Shown here one piece after another: positions 26,996 through 37,679 of a DNA stretch of 64,000 bases. A model generated the notes under the pieces. The model was not told where the DNA came from, made no database searches, and saw nothing but the letters and a program-made list of their open reading frames with translations. Position 1 is the stretch's first letter, and the number at the start of each line of letters is the position of its first letter. Position numbers and translations under genes: made by a program. The stretch comes from Granulicella sp049977105 (GTDB taxonomy: Bacteria; Acidobacteriota; Terriglobia; Terriglobales; Acidobacteriaceae): assembly GCA_049977105.1 (NCBI GenBank), contig JBMFGX010000009.1:1-64000 (forward strand), written 5' to 3'.

Positions 26996-29900
26996 TTACA
27001 AGCCCGGTTGATTGGGATAGGCGGGCAGATCCGCCGGCTTTGGCGGGAGGCTCATAGGATGAGCCTTGATCTGCTTCATGACCTCCTGGATGGCGCGATC
27101 GAGCTGCGCATCCTTGCCGCGCACCACATCGTCAGGCCGGTCGTCGACCACAATATCCGGCTGCACGCCATGGTTCTCGACGATCCATTGGCTGTTGAGG
27201 CCGTAGATGGAGAACTCCGGACGGGAGAACGAGCCGCCGTCGACCAGGGGGATCATGCCGCGGATGCCGCGCACGCCGCCCCAGGTGCGTTCGCCAATGA
27301 GCGGACCCAGCTTATAGACCTTGAAGAATTCGCTGAAGATGTCGCCATCCGAAGCGGCGTACTGGTTCGTGATGGCGGCGATGTAGCCGTGGAAGATCTG
27401 CGGTGGGATGGTGTTGCCCGCACTGTTGTCCCAGTTGCGGGCCAGTTCCATGCCGGCAAGAATGCGCCGCAGGCGCTCGAAGATCATCTGGTCGACAAAG
27501 CCGCCGCCGTTGTAGCGAACGTCGATAATGAGGCCCTGCTTGCGAATCTGCGGATAGTACTGCTTGACAAAGAGATTCAGGCCGGCATCTTCCATGTCAG
27601 GAAGATAGATATAGCCGACGCGGCCATGGGTGGCCGCATCCACCTTCTTGCGGTTGGTCTCAATCATGTCATTCATGCGCAACTGGAACTCATCGTCGAG
27701 GGGCTTGATGTCAATGGTTCGTGCTCCGTCGAGGGACGGCCGGGAGTTGATCGTGATCGCGGTGGTCTGATTGGCGGTGTTGACCAGCAGCCTGTCGGGT
27801 GAATCCGGCGCCTTGAGCAAGCGGCCGTTTACGGCGAGAAGATAGTCGCCTGGCTGGACGTTCAAGCCCGGCTCGGTGAGTGGGGAGCGGGTCTGCGGAT
27901 CCCAGTTTTCACCGGGGTAGATCTTCTTGAAGCGGTAGTAACCGGTGGCGGCGTCGAGCTCGTAGTCGACGCCCAGCAATCCCTCGGTGACGCGGTTGGG
28001 GTCGGATTTGTCGGGACCATTGACGTAGGTGTGCGAGTTGGATAGCTCGCCAACCATCTCGCCCAGAATATAGGTGAGGTCGTAACGGCTGGCGACGTAA
28101 GGAAGCAGCACCGCGTACTTGTCATGTACCGCCTTCCAGTTGACGCCGTTCATGGCGGCTTCAAAGAAGTAGTCGCGCTCCTGCCGCCAGACCTCGTTGT
28201 AGATCTGCTGCCACTCGGCGGGTGGATCGACATCCATTTTGAGTCCAGCAAGACTCAACGCGCCTTTGCCAATCTTCTGTGGGGTAGCGGGTTTGGCGTC
28301 GATGATTCCGTATGTGCCGGGGCCGGGGTCTTTCTTTGCTTCATAGAGGATCTTCGTGCCGTCGTGGGAGAGTTGCCAGCGGTTGATGTTTTCGATGACG
28401 GTTGTTTCCTTGCGTTTGCTCAGGTCGTAGGCATGCAGAGCAGGCGCTTCGCCAGGCAATGGTCCGGAGAGTCCCTGGACAGGCTGTGTGGAGTAGTAGA
28501 TGAAACCCTTGGCGGCCGCGAGGCCGGAGATGATAGCGGGCGGAGTAGGCAGGGCCACAACGCGATTCTGAATCCCGTCCAGGTCGACGCGGAAGTCCTT
28601 GAGGACATCGTTCGCCGCGGCTGGGCCCGGTTGGGTGTTCTTGCCTGCCTGGGATGCGGTTTGGGTGTCGGCTCCTGCGGCGCTTTTCTGATCGGCGGCT
28701 GCGGGCGCGGGCGTTTCGGGTTGGATATGGGTCTCATCGCTCAGGGCTGGGAACGGCGAAGGAAGATCGTTGCGCAAGGTGAGCAGATAGACCCGGGTGG
28801 TCTTGGGATTGGTGAACTCGAAGTCGAAGTTGCCAACGACCTCGTTGTAATCGCGGTCGGAGAGGAAGTAGAGGTATCTGCCCTCGGGATCCCAAACCGG
28901 ATCGTCACTGTTGAACATCTGGCCCGTGATCGCGATCGGTTGCTTCTTTTCGAGCGAATAGAGATAGACCGAGCTGAAGTCACTGGAGTTCTGCTTATCG
29001 TAGGCGATCCACTTGCTGTCCGGTGACCAGGAGTAATTGACGATCTCCGCATAGCGGGCGCGATCGATCTGGACGGGCTTCCTGTCGGCGAGGTCGACGT
29101 ACCAGAGGCGGAGATTCTGGTCGGCCCAGGCGAGCTTTCTGCTGTCCGGGGACCAGACGGGCTGGAACATGAACCCCTTGAATCCGGAGGTGATCTGCTG
29201 GGTGTGGTCCTTGTCGCGGGCGCTGAGGGAAAGCGCTTTGCCGAGTTCGATGTTGCCCATGCCATCCTGCGGCGTGATGTAGATCTCGTCTTCGCCGGAG
29301 CGATCGGAGACGAAGGCGATCCAGCGGCCGTCCGGTGACCAGGCTACTTCCTTGTCGCGGCTGGCTTGATTGCGGGTCAACATGCGGGTTGCGCCATCTT
29401 TGGCGGGAACCGTGAAGAGTTTGCCGCGGGCCACCATGACGGCGCGCTTGCCGTCCGGAGCGATGTCGAGGTCGGTGATGAGGTTGGTCACGCTGGTCCA
29501 GTGTTTCATCGCCAGCTCACGCACGCCGAGGGTCTGGATGGTGAGTTTTGTGGCCTGGCGGGTTGCCAGGTCGAGAAGGTAGAGATAGCCGCCGTTCTCA
29601 AAGACAATGGAGTTCTCTCCCAGGCTGGGCCACATCACATCAAAGTCAGTGAAGTGGGTGATCTGCTGGATCTGCTTGCTGGTGAGGTCATAGGAATAGA
29701 TATTCAGCCGATGCTCCGGGCCACGGTCGGAGGTGAAGTAGATCGTGTTGCCGTGCCACATCGGGAAGGTATCTGTGTACGCGGTGTGGGGAATCATCTG
29801 TTCAAGAACATTGTTCTTGAGGTCGTAGATGTAAATGTCCTGGGCCATGCCGCCGGTGTAGCGCTTCCAGGTGCGGAAGTTGCGGAAGATACGGTTATAG

Positions 29901-30445
29901 GCGATCTTTGTGCCGTCTGCATTGAACGAAGCGAGTCCCGACTGGTCGAGCGCGAGCGGCACGGGCTGGCCGCCGTCGATCGAGACGCTATAAAGGCGCT
30001 TGGTCCAGACGTTCGGAGAGTCGCGGCGGGTGAGAAACAGGATTTGCTTGCTGTCAGGGGTCCAGGTGACCACCTCGTTGTGAACGCCCATGCGGTCGCT
30101 GAGTGGCTGAGAGCCGCCCTGGTAGAAGGTGAGCTGCCGCGGCTGCCCTCCTTCGGCGGGCATGACGTAGACATTGGAGTTGCCGTCATACTGGCCGGTA
30201 AAGGCAATCCACCTGCCGTCGGGAGAGAACTTGGGAAACAGCTCCAGCCCCGGATCAGAGGTGATGCGACGGGCGGTTCCGCCCTTGGCGGAAACCAGCC
30301 AGATATCGCCACCGTAGACGAAGGCGATGTGGCCGCCATGGATGTCAGGGAAGCGGAGTAAACGCGCCTGCGGGGTCTCCTGAGCTGTCAAACTCGCACA
30401 CGCCAACAGCGTGGCGCAAAAGAAGAACTGTTTCAGCCATCTCAT
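26996..30445 (-). CDS. Tricorn-protease-like S41 peptidase, secreted
   Basis: A 1149-residue protein with a signal peptide (MRWLKQFFFCATLLACASLT). The N-terminal two thirds are TolB/WD40-like beta-propeller repeats (for example PDGRWIAFTGQYDGNSNVYV and SPDGRWIAFVSDRSGEDEIY). A PDZ-like segment follows (VQPGDYLLAVNGRLL), then the tail-specific S41 core. Ser804-His805 in ELSNSHTYV and Ser1032 in YAASDGDIF match the catalytic Ser-His and Ser of archaeal tricorn. It probably degrades peptides in the periplasm. The start at 30445 is favoured by the signal peptide and by AGGAG 9 nt upstream. A proline- and alanine-rich insert at about 660-690 separates the propellers. Confidence 0.93.
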   Translation of the reverse strand: MRWLKQFFFCATLLACASLTAQETPQARLLRFPDIHGGHIAFVYGGDIWLVSAKGGTARRITSDPGLELFPKFSPDGRWIAFTGQYDGNSNVYVMPAEGGQPRQLTFYQGGSQPLSDRMGVHNEVVTWTPDSKQILFLTRRDSPNVWTKRLYSVSIDGGQPVPLALDQSGLASFNADGTKIAYNRIFRNFRTWKRYTGGMAQDIYIYDLKNNVLEQMIPHTAYTDTFPMWHGNTIYFTSDRGPEHRLNIYSYDLTSKQIQQITHFTDFDVMWPSLGENSIVFENGGYLYLLDLATRQATKLTIQTLGVRELAMKHWTSVTNLITDLDIAPDGKRAVMVARGKLFTVPAKDGATRMLTRNQASRDKEVAWSPDGRWIAFVSDRSGEDEIYITPQDGMGNIELGKALSLSARDKDHTQQITSGFKGFMFQPVWSPDSRKLAWADQNLRLWYVDLADRKPVQIDRARYAEIVNYSWSPDSKWIAYDKQNSSDFSSVYLYSLEKKQPIAITGQMFNSDDPVWDPEGRYLYFLSDRDYNEVVGNFDFEFTNPKTTRVYLLTLRNDLPSPFPALSDETHIQPETPAPAAADQKSAAGADTQTASQAGKNTQPGPAAANDVLKDFRVDLDGIQNRVVALPTPPAIISGLAAAKGFIYYSTQPVQGLSGPLPGEAPALHAYDLSKRKETTVIENINRWQLSHDGTKILYEAKKDPGPGTYGIIDAKPATPQKIGKGALSLAGLKMDVDPPAEWQQIYNEVWRQERDYFFEAAMNGVNWKAVHDKYAVLLPYVASRYDLTYILGEMVGELSNSHTYVNGPDKSDPNRVTEGLLGVDYELDAATGYYRFKKIYPGENWDPQTRSPLTEPGLNVQPGDYLLAVNGRLLKAPDSPDRLLVNTANQTTAITINSRPSLDGARTIDIKPLDDEFQLRMNDMIETNRKKVDAATHGRVGYIYLPDMEDAGLNLFVKQYYPQIRKQGLIIDVRYNGGGFVDQMIFERLRRILAGMELARNWDNSAGNTIPPQIFHGYIAAITNQYAASDGDIFSEFFKVYKLGPLIGERTWGGVRGIRGMIPLVDGGSFSRPEFSIYGLNSQWIVENHGVQPDIVVDDRPDDVVRGKDAQLDRAIQEVMKQIKAHPMSLPPKPADLPAYPNQPGL

Positions 30446-31111
30446 TTGTCTTGTCTCCTGATTGCGTCTGCCGGGAGCTTCGCATAAGTTCGAAGAGCTG
30501 CGCGAACCGGCAGAGGGTTGGCCGTTGCTACTATGATCTCTTGGTTCCGGCGCAGGTTGATGGGTAGGCTGCAAGGAAGGGTGTATGGCTTGCATCCACG
30601 CCAGGGAGAAGCAACGTTGCCGGATCTTCCCTGATAGCCGCAGCTCCAAATCAGCGCCAAAAATCCGTTCCAAAGTCTAGCACGTCTTTCCGTAGCGCTG
30701 CGTTCCGCCCGGAGGTGCGATTGGAATTCATAGGGAGGAAGCAGTGCCGCAATCTGTGGGTCACAACAGAGCGTAGATGGCGGGGATGCGCTGACTGGCC
30801 GGGGAGAAGTGAATCGCGAGTTTGTTCAGGAGTGACGCCGGCTAAGCGCGGAGCAGCGCATGGCTGCCGTGGTCAGGATGCGATGATCGAAAGCGAGAAG
30901 CGCGAGGCGCTGTGAAGCGGTGAAGGCGAGTGCGGTTATCAGCCGATGCGGGCAGTGTGGGAGGGCTGTGCGTGAGGGCGAGGCGTGGCTTTGCGCTGAA
31001 GGCAGTGGGGCTGCCCGCAGGGGATGGGAAGGGGGTGGACTGAAAGCCGGGATCGCATAGCATGGAGGCAAGACCGCGCGGAGGATTGCGGTCGGTGGAG
31101 ATAGTGAGCCT
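30446..31111. other. Divergent intergenic region tricorn / panE
   Basis: About 670 nt must contain promoters for both genes. The open frames here lack domains and ribosome binding sites. I could not identify operators or RNA structures. Confidence 0.45.
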
Positions 31112-32071
31112 ATGCGGATTCTGGTGATTGGCGCGGGTGCGGTGGGGGGATACTTTGGCGGAAGGCTAGCCGCGGTAGGACGGGATGTGACGTTTCTGGT
31201 GCGGGAGGGACGAGCGGCGCAGTTGAAACGAACAGGTTTGCAGATCCTGGATGTCTGTGGCGATGTGACGGTGTTGCCGGATCGACTGAAGTTGCTGACG
31301 GCAGGTCAGTTGAGGGCGAGGCCGGAGGCGTTCGATCTGATTCTATTAAGCACGAAGGCGTACTCTCTGGATGCCGCCATGCATGATTTTGCGCCCGCGA
31401 TGGGGGCAGAGAGCGCGGTGCTGCCGCTGCTGAACGGGATGCGGCATCTGGATGTTTTGCAGGCGAGGTTTGGGAAGGACCGTGTGCTGGGCGGGACGAC
31501 GTATCTGGTGGCAGACCTGGATGCGGAGGGAGTGGTGCACTCCATGACGGCACTGCATGACCTGAACTTTGGCGAGCTCGACAGACGGGTGACGGAGCGG
31601 ATCAAGGCGATTGAGGCGGTTCTGAGCGGGGCGGGCTTTGATGCCCGATTGCGGCCGGATGTGGTGGCCACGCTGTGGCAGAAGTGGACGATGCTGGCCT
31701 CGGCAGGGGCGATCAACTGCTTGGTGCGGGCCCCGATTGGGGTGGCGGTATCGGCTCCGGGAGGCCGGGAGACGGCGCTGCAGGTGATGGCGGAGTGCGA
31801 GAGCATTGCTATAGCCAACGGTTATCCGGCGGAGGATCGGGGCCAATTGGTGGCAACGGAACGGCGGTTGCTGGATCCGGCATCTACGCTGACGACGTCG
31901 ATGTATCGCGATATGCAGAGGGGCTTGCGGGTAGAGGGCGACCACATCCTAGGGGACTTGGTGGAGCGGGGACGACGGCATGGCGTGGAGGCTCCGCTGC
32001 TGCGGGCTGCGTATGCTCAATTGAGTGTGTACTCGTCGGGTCTTGCGGCACGTTCTGCGTTGGTGACGTAA
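31112..32071 (+). CDS. panE: 2-dehydropantoate 2-reductase
   Basis: A 319-residue NADPH-dependent reductase converting ketopantoate to pantoate for coenzyme A synthesis. The Rossmann motif GAGAVGGYFGGRLA is at 7-20. LLSTKAYSLDAAM carries the family Lys region, and the catalytic Lys lies in WQKWTMLASAGAINCL near residue 190. A C-terminal helix with the SMYRDMQRGLRVEGDHI signature contains the substrate-binding Glu. It may be cotranscribed with ppc 90 nt downstream. Members of this family sometimes act on other alpha-keto acids. Confidence 0.9.
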   Translation: MRILVIGAGAVGGYFGGRLAAVGRDVTFLVREGRAAQLKRTGLQILDVCGDVTVLPDRLKLLTAGQLRARPEAFDLILLSTKAYSLDAAMHDFAPAMGAESAVLPLLNGMRHLDVLQARFGKDRVLGGTTYLVADLDAEGVVHSMTALHDLNFGELDRRVTERIKAIEAVLSGAGFDARLRPDVVATLWQKWTMLASAGAINCLVRAPIGVAVSAPGGRETALQVMAECESIAIANGYPAEDRGQLVATERRLLDPASTLTTSMYRDMQRGLRVEGDHILGDLVERGRRHGVEAPLLRAAYAQLSVYSSGLAARSALVT

Positions 32072-32161
32072 CGCTTCGCCCAGCGTGGCGTTTGAGCTTT
32101 TGGCGATGGTTGTGGATGGCGAGGAGAGGAATCGGATGGGAGGTTTGGGCGATAATCAACT

Positions 32162-35101
32162 ATGCCTTCTCTATGGACACCCTCCAGTTGGTCTGAACGA
32201 CTTCTAGAACTTGAAGCCCGAACCAGTCCCGCCAAGGAAACGCCCTTGCGTCGCGATGTGCGGTCGTTGGGAACCTTGCTGGGGAAGGTGTTGAAGGAAC
32301 AGCCCGGCGAAGCGTTGTACGAAGCGGTGGAGAGCCTGCGGCGGATTGCGATTGCGCGGCGCAAAGCCGATGCCAGGGGCGATACGGCGGAGGCTGGGCG
32401 GTATCTGGAGGAGGCGCAGACGCTGATCCATGAGATGGCTCTGGATGCGCGCACGGCGTTTTTTCTGGCGCGAGCGTTTGCGTTCTACTTTGAGCTGATC
32501 AATCTGGCGGAGACCAACCATCGCAAGCGACGGAGGCGATCGACTCTGCTGGAAGCCGGAGCCGAGCCGCAGCGGGGAAGCCTGCGCGGGACGTTGCGGC
32601 GGCTGCGGGAGGCGGGGTTCTCTCGTGAGATGGTGCTGGCGCGGCTGGAGCAGATCTGCATTATGCCGGTGTTTACGGCACACCCGACCGAGGTGGCGCG
32701 GCGCAGTGTGATGTTCAAGCGGCGCAGCATCTCTGACCTGCTGGAGAAGCTGGATGCGATTCCACTTCCGGTGACGGAGTTGGACGCGCTGGAGGGTGGG
32801 CTGATGGCGGAGATCACGGCGTTGTGGCAGACCGATGAGGTGCGCCAGGAACGGCCTACGGTGCGGGATGAGGTCCACATGGCGCTGGACTACTATGACG
32901 CGTCTCTGTTTGCTACTGTTCCGGTTCTGTATGCGGAGATTGCGAGTGCTCTGGATGAGGAGTTTCCTGCTGAGGAGCCGACGCAGTTGGTGGATCTGCC
33001 GGTTCTGGTGCGGTTTGGATCGTGGATTGGCGGCGATCGGGATGGGAATCCCTTTGTGACGGCGAAGATGACGGCGGAGGCGGTAGCCATGTCGCGCGAT
33101 CTGGTGCATGACTACTATGTGACGCGGTTGACGGGACTTTACAACCAGTTATCGTCTTCGACACGGCAGGCTCCGATCTCTGAGGCGTTGCGGGCACGGT
33201 TGAATGAGTATCTGAGGTTGTTGCGAGCCAGCGGGGACGGGACGCCGTTCGACCGTTTTCCCAATGAGGCGCTACGGATGCAGATTGCCTGCATGAAGAT
33301 GCGGCTGGGCGGGCTGCAGGCGGTATCCATGCATCGGGCGCTGGTGTTGTCAGTGAATTCCAGCCTGCCCCGGTATGAGAGGGCAGAGGAGTTGCTCGAG
33401 GATCTGACGCTGGTGCGAGCGGCCCTGGTGGAGCATAAGGGTCGGCGGCTGGCGGAGTACTTTGTGGATCCGCTGCTGATTTCTGTGCGGACGTTTGGCT
33501 TGCATCTGCAGACGCTGGATATTCGGCAGCATGCGCGGGTGGACCGTGCGGTGCTGGCTGAGCTGAGGGCGGCAACGGAAGGTGCGGCGGGGACGCGGCA
33601 AGAGGAAGCAGGGAGGGCTGGGACTCCAGGAAGGGTGCAAACGGCGCAACTGAGCGCGCAGGCTCAGGAGACGCTAGCCACCTTCTGCGCCATTGCGGAG
33701 TTGAAGCAGAGGCTGCCGGCGACGATCACGCAGTATGTGGTCTCTGGTGCGACCTGCATGGAGGATGCGTTGACGGTGGTGGAGCTGGCGCGGCTGGGCG
33801 GGGTAGCCGTGGAAGGAGGGATGAGCGCGAGCGGAGATCGTGATCCCGGGTTGCAGCCGGTGCTGCTGTTTGAGTCGATCGAAGATCTGCGCAGAGCTCC
33901 AGCGGTGTGTCGGGAGCTATGGACTTCGGAGGCGTACAAGCCGCTGCTGAAGGCCTGGGGAAGGCGGCAGGAGATGATGCTGGGTTACTCGGACTCCAAC
34001 AAAGACGGGGGCATGATGACCAGCACGTGGGAGATCTGGAAGGCGCATCGGGCGCTGCATGTTGTGGCGCAGGAGTGCGATGTGCGGCTGCGGCTGTTCC
34101 ATGGGCGGGGTGGCACGGTGGGGAGGGGTGGCGGCCCAACGCATGGAGCCATCTTTGCTCAGCCGCTGGACAGCTTCCTTGGCGAGTTGCGGATCACCGA
34201 GCAGGGTGAGGTGCTGAATTGGAAGTACAGCGACGTTGTGCTGGCGGAGAGGAATCTGGAGCTAATGATCGCTGCGGCGCTGGATGCGCTGGCCCGGCCG
34301 GGCATACGGCCGAGGGAAGCGGGGGGGCGAGAATCGGCCAGATTGGCTGGGAAGCCTGTACTGACGGGTGAGATTCTTCCCGAATGGGAGGCTGCGATGG
34401 ATGAGCTCTCAGCGCTGTCTCTGGGGTTTTATACGCAGCATGTGCTGGAGGATCCGGAGGTGTGCAGCTACTTTGAGCAGGCGACGCCGGTGGCGGAGTT
34501 GGAGCATGCGCGGATCGGCTCGCGACCGGCCAAGCGGATGGATGCGAGCGCCGCTGGAGCGCTGGACAAACAGCGCAGTCTGGCGGATCTGCGTGCGATC
34601 CCGTGGGTGTTCGGGTGGATGCAGTCGCGGCACGTAACGCCGGCGTATTTTGGAGTTGGCTACGCGCTGGAGGAATACACCCGCAGACACAAGAATGGCC
34701 TGGCGCTGCTGCAGGAGATGGCGGGTGGGCTACCGGTGTTCCTGGACATGATGCTGAACGTGGAGATTGCGATGGCCAAAGCGGATTTTGGAATCGCCAG
34801 GCAGTACTCGATGCTGGTGGCCGATGAGTCGCTGCGGGAGCGGGTGTTCACGATGCTGGAGACGGAGTTCAACCGCACTCGGCGGATGGTGCTGAAGGTG
34901 GTGCAGCAGAGCGAGTTGCTGGAGAAGAACGAAGTGCTGGCGCACTCCATCCGGCTGCGCAACCCGTATGTGGATCCGATCAGCCTGTTGCAGCTTGATC
35001 TGCTGCGGCGGAAGCGCGGCGGGGAGCAGAGTGAAGAGATGGACCGGGCGATTACGGCGACGATCAACGGCATCAGCGCCGGGCTGAGGAATACGGGCTG
35101 A
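32162..35101 (+). CDS. ppc: Phosphoenolpyruvate carboxylase
   Basis: The full-length 979-residue enzyme makes oxaloacetate from PEP and bicarbonate, replenishing the TCA cycle. Signatures are TAHPTEVARRSV with catalytic His174, GGDRDGNPFVT, MLGYSDSNKDGGMM, the FHGRGGTVGRGGGP loop, and the C-terminal GLRNTG. A Gly/Arg-rich insert around residues 470-500 is longer than in E. coli. It is preceded closely by panE. The family is usually allosteric (aspartate inhibition). Confidence 0.97.
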   Translation: MPSLWTPSSWSERLLELEARTSPAKETPLRRDVRSLGTLLGKVLKEQPGEALYEAVESLRRIAIARRKADARGDTAEAGRYLEEAQTLIHEMALDARTAFFLARAFAFYFELINLAETNHRKRRRRSTLLEAGAEPQRGSLRGTLRRLREAGFSREMVLARLEQICIMPVFTAHPTEVARRSVMFKRRSISDLLEKLDAIPLPVTELDALEGGLMAEITALWQTDEVRQERPTVRDEVHMALDYYDASLFATVPVLYAEIASALDEEFPAEEPTQLVDLPVLVRFGSWIGGDRDGNPFVTAKMTAEAVAMSRDLVHDYYVTRLTGLYNQLSSSTRQAPISEALRARLNEYLRLLRASGDGTPFDRFPNEALRMQIACMKMRLGGLQAVSMHRALVLSVNSSLPRYERAEELLEDLTLVRAALVEHKGRRLAEYFVDPLLISVRTFGLHLQTLDIRQHARVDRAVLAELRAATEGAAGTRQEEAGRAGTPGRVQTAQLSAQAQETLATFCAIAELKQRLPATITQYVVSGATCMEDALTVVELARLGGVAVEGGMSASGDRDPGLQPVLLFESIEDLRRAPAVCRELWTSEAYKPLLKAWGRRQEMMLGYSDSNKDGGMMTSTWEIWKAHRALHVVAQECDVRLRLFHGRGGTVGRGGGPTHGAIFAQPLDSFLGELRITEQGEVLNWKYSDVVLAERNLELMIAAALDALARPGIRPREAGGRESARLAGKPVLTGEILPEWEAAMDELSALSLGFYTQHVLEDPEVCSYFEQATPVAELEHARIGSRPAKRMDASAAGALDKQRSLADLRAIPWVFGWMQSRHVTPAYFGVGYALEEYTRRHKNGLALLQEMAGGLPVFLDMMLNVEIAMAKADFGIARQYSMLVADESLRERVFTMLETEFNRTRRMVLKVVQQSELLEKNEVLAHSIRLRNPYVDPISLLQLDLLRRKRGGEQSEEMDRAITATINGISAGLRNTG

Positions 35102-35301
35102 GATTCCGGCCGCGGTGGTAAGAGCGCTTGGCGCGGGGGCAGTCGGCTTTGTGCAGGGATCAGGTTGATGGGTAGAGGGTTGGTTGGGAGGGCTGCGGTT
35201 GCGCGCTGAGGTGGTGCGGGCATGGCGTGAAGAGCGACGGTTGCGCAGAGGACTGGGAACTGGTTGGGATTGGACAGGCTGGAATTACAAAAGAAGCGGC
35301 G

Positions 35302-36081
35302 TTACCCGGCGGGGTTCGCAGAGGTCGAGGGGGTTACTGGAACGGGCGTGATTTTCACCGCCTTATTGTTGACAAAGACGATGCGGAGGGGATGGCCGTT
35401 GTTATCGAAGAGGACGGTGCGATTGCCGGTGTCATCTGAGCTGGGAGTGGTGACCTCGCCGAGCGACATCATGGCCTGGTTCTCGCTCATGCCCAGCACG
35501 GCCAGGTGCTTATCGATGGTGGACCACATGGCCGGACCCCAGAAGTTGTACAGCTTGTGAGGATCGTCGTAGAAAAAGACCTCATCATTGACGAAGTTGT
35601 AGCTGCCGTTCTGGAAGTCGCCGACCGGGGTTGCGTAGAGGGTGGTGGGGTGGGAGGATGCGGGCATGGTGAAGGCCAGCAATACTTGGCGTTGGCCTGC
35701 GGGGATGCGGAAGACGGCGGGTCCGGATGCGGGCGCCTTCTGTTCAAAGACTCCTTTGATGAGCAGCGGCGTAGCGCCCAAGAGGTTACCCAGGGGTTTT
35801 GCATAGTCGACATGGTTGCCTTTGTCGCTGTAGTAGGCGAGTTGTCCTCCGGCGCTGACCCAAAGGGTTTTGCCGATGAGGGCGCGCTGGTCGGCCAGGG
35901 AGTCAGGGTATTCCTTGCGGAGGAAGACGTTATCGTCGGGGTCGACGGGGATGTTGGCGTAGGAATTTTGGGGGGCGGGTCCCGCCTCATGATTGGCCCT
36001 GTAGATGAGGCCGACGCGCAGGCCGACGAGCAGTAGCATGAAGGTGGTGCCGGCGATGGCGATTTTGGGTCCCTTTTCCAT
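35302..36081 (-). CDS. Membrane-anchored protein of unknown function
   Basis: A 259-residue protein with one N-terminal transmembrane segment (about residues 7-26) and a soluble, probably periplasmic domain. Recognisable stretches are GKTLWVSAGGQLAYYSDKG and DEVFFYDDPHKLYNFWGPAMW, but I do not recognise the family. The second is reminiscent of a short aromatic ligand-binding motif. The C-terminus is Pro/Thr-rich. An A/G-rich segment just before the ATG (revcomp of CCTCCCTC) could serve as a ribosome binding site. It lies 91 nt downstream of the MFS gene on the same strand and may be cotranscribed. Confidence 0.75.
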   Translation of the reverse strand: MEKGPKIAIAGTTFMLLLVGLRVGLIYRANHEAGPAPQNSYANIPVDPDDNVFLRKEYPDSLADQRALIGKTLWVSAGGQLAYYSDKGNHVDYAKPLGNLLGATPLLIKGVFEQKAPASGPAVFRIPAGQRQVLLAFTMPASSHPTTLYATPVGDFQNGSYNFVNDEVFFYDDPHKLYNFWGPAMWSTIDKHLAVLGMSENQAMMSLGEVTTPSSDDTGNRTVLFDNNGHPLRIVFVNNKAVKITPVPVTPSTSANPAG

Positions 36082-36172
36082 GAAAAACCTCCCTCTGTGA
36101 AAGAGACTAACTTAACGGGAAAGGTTGCCAAGAGATGGAGCCGTGGAGTTGGAGCGGGGAGGGGATTTCCGG

Positions 36173-37531
36173 TTAACCGACTGGCTCCATGCTGTTGAAC
36201 TGCTTTTCGAGAAGGATGAGGCTTTCGGCGGTGAGGGCATCGGCTTTGCGAAGCGCGGGGAAGCAGAGGCTCCAAAGGCCGGTAACGGCCATGCTGGCTG
36301 CGCCGCCGAAGACGACGGCGCGGACGGCTCCCCACCAGTGCGCAGTGAGCCCACTTTCATACTCGCCGACCTCATTGGAGACGCCGACAAAGAGCCAGTT
36401 GATGCTGGAGACGCGGCCGCGCATCTCTGGCGGGGTAGCCAACTGCAAGATGCTGGCGCGAATGACCACCGAGACCATATCCGATGCTCCGATGGCGACC
36501 AGGGCGATGCAACTGAGCAGAAGGCTGTGGCTGAGACCAAAGACGATGGTGGCGGCTCCGAAGATGCCGACGCAAAGGAGCATGGTCTTACCGGCGCGAC
36601 GGCGGATGGGAAAGACGAGCACGGCGAGAGAGACGGCGAGGGCTCCCAGGGAGGGCATGGCACGCAGCAGGCCGAGGCCGTTGGCTCCAGCGTGCAGAAT
36701 GTCTACGGCGAAGATGGGCATGAGGGAGACTGCGCCGCCGAGCAGCACAGCGAAGAGGTCCAAGGATATGGAGCCTAACAGGAGGCGGGTGGCGAGGACA
36801 TAGCGGAAGCCGGCGAACATGGTTTGGAGGGAGAATCCTTTTTTTTCGCCGCCGCCGCGGGGTTTGACCATGCTGAGGAGGAAGAGGAAGCAGAGCAGGG
36901 CGAGGAGGGTGAAGGCATAGACGATGGGGGCTCCGTTGAAGGCGGCGAGGCGTCCTGCGAAGAGATGGGTGAGTGGGATGGTGAAGAGGATGCCCCCGAT
37001 CATGGGTCCGGTGGCATTGGCGACCTGAAAGACGGTAGCGCCCCAGGTGACGGCGTTGACGAAGTGGTCCATGGGAACCAGGGTAGGGACGAGGGCGCCG
37101 GCGGCTGGTCCGCTGAAACAGCGGCCGGTTCCGACGACAAACAGGACGGCATAGATGAGCCAGATGTTCTGGACGTGGTGGAGAGACATCCAGAGCAGAG
37201 TGGAGGTTGCCAGCGCCTGCATGGAGTAGCAGGTGAGGATGATGTTGCGGCGATCATAGCGATCGGCGACATGGCCGGCGGGAAGGACAAAGAAGATGCC
37301 GGGAAGGAAGAGCGCCAGGCCGGTGTATCCGAGGGCGAGGGCTGAATGGGTGATCTGATAGATCTGCCAGGCAACGCCGACGCCCTGGGCCTCTGCTCCC
37401 ATGATGCCGAGGAGGCGAGCGGCGGAGTAGAAGCGGAAGTCGCGCGACTGCCAGGCTACGGCGGAGTTGGAGGCAAGCGCACCAAGGGAGGGTTGAGGGG
37501 AGTTGGGTGCAGGCTGGGCGGGATCGCTCAT
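36173..37531 (-). CDS. MFS transporter (EntS-like efflux type)
   Basis: A 452-residue permease with about 12 hydrophobic segments. The conserved MFS loop is GHVADRYDRRNII after helix 2. The region AARLLGIMGAEAQGVGVAWQ and a ...GRCFSGPAAGALVPTLVP stretch resemble the enterobactin-exporter/EntS group. I chose the start at 37531 (MSDPAQPAP) because the 98 codons upstream are Ser/Pro-rich shadow sequence of murQ on the other strand. The substrate is unknown. Divergent from murQ. Confidence 0.88.
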   Translation of the reverse strand: MSDPAQPAPNSPQPSLGALASNSAVAWQSRDFRFYSAARLLGIMGAEAQGVGVAWQIYQITHSALALGYTGLALFLPGIFFVLPAGHVADRYDRRNIILTCYSMQALATSTLLWMSLHHVQNIWLIYAVLFVVGTGRCFSGPAAGALVPTLVPMDHFVNAVTWGATVFQVANATGPMIGGILFTIPLTHLFAGRLAAFNGAPIVYAFTLLALLCFLFLLSMVKPRGGGEKKGFSLQTMFAGFRYVLATRLLLGSISLDLFAVLLGGAVSLMPIFAVDILHAGANGLGLLRAMPSLGALAVSLAVLVFPIRRRAGKTMLLCVGIFGAATIVFGLSHSLLLSCIALVAIGASDMVSVVIRASILQLATPPEMRGRVSSINWLFVGVSNEVGEYESGLTAHWWGAVRAVVFGGAASMAVTGLWSLCFPALRKADALTAESLILLEKQFNSMEPVG

Positions 37532-37679
37532 CTGACTTACTATGCTGACACAGTTGGGCTGCTGCTGCCGGACAGGCGGAGGGTGCGACGTCGGCGGACC
37601 GTTATGATGGGAGGGGAGCGGAATGGTTGCTGGTGGGAGGGGAGCGCCGGTGGCAGGCTCTGGAGAGGATGGAGGGGGA

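Noticed and set aside
36125..36778. 217-codon plus-strand frame
   Set aside because: Acidic repetitive sequence that is the antisense shadow of the MFS transporter gene.
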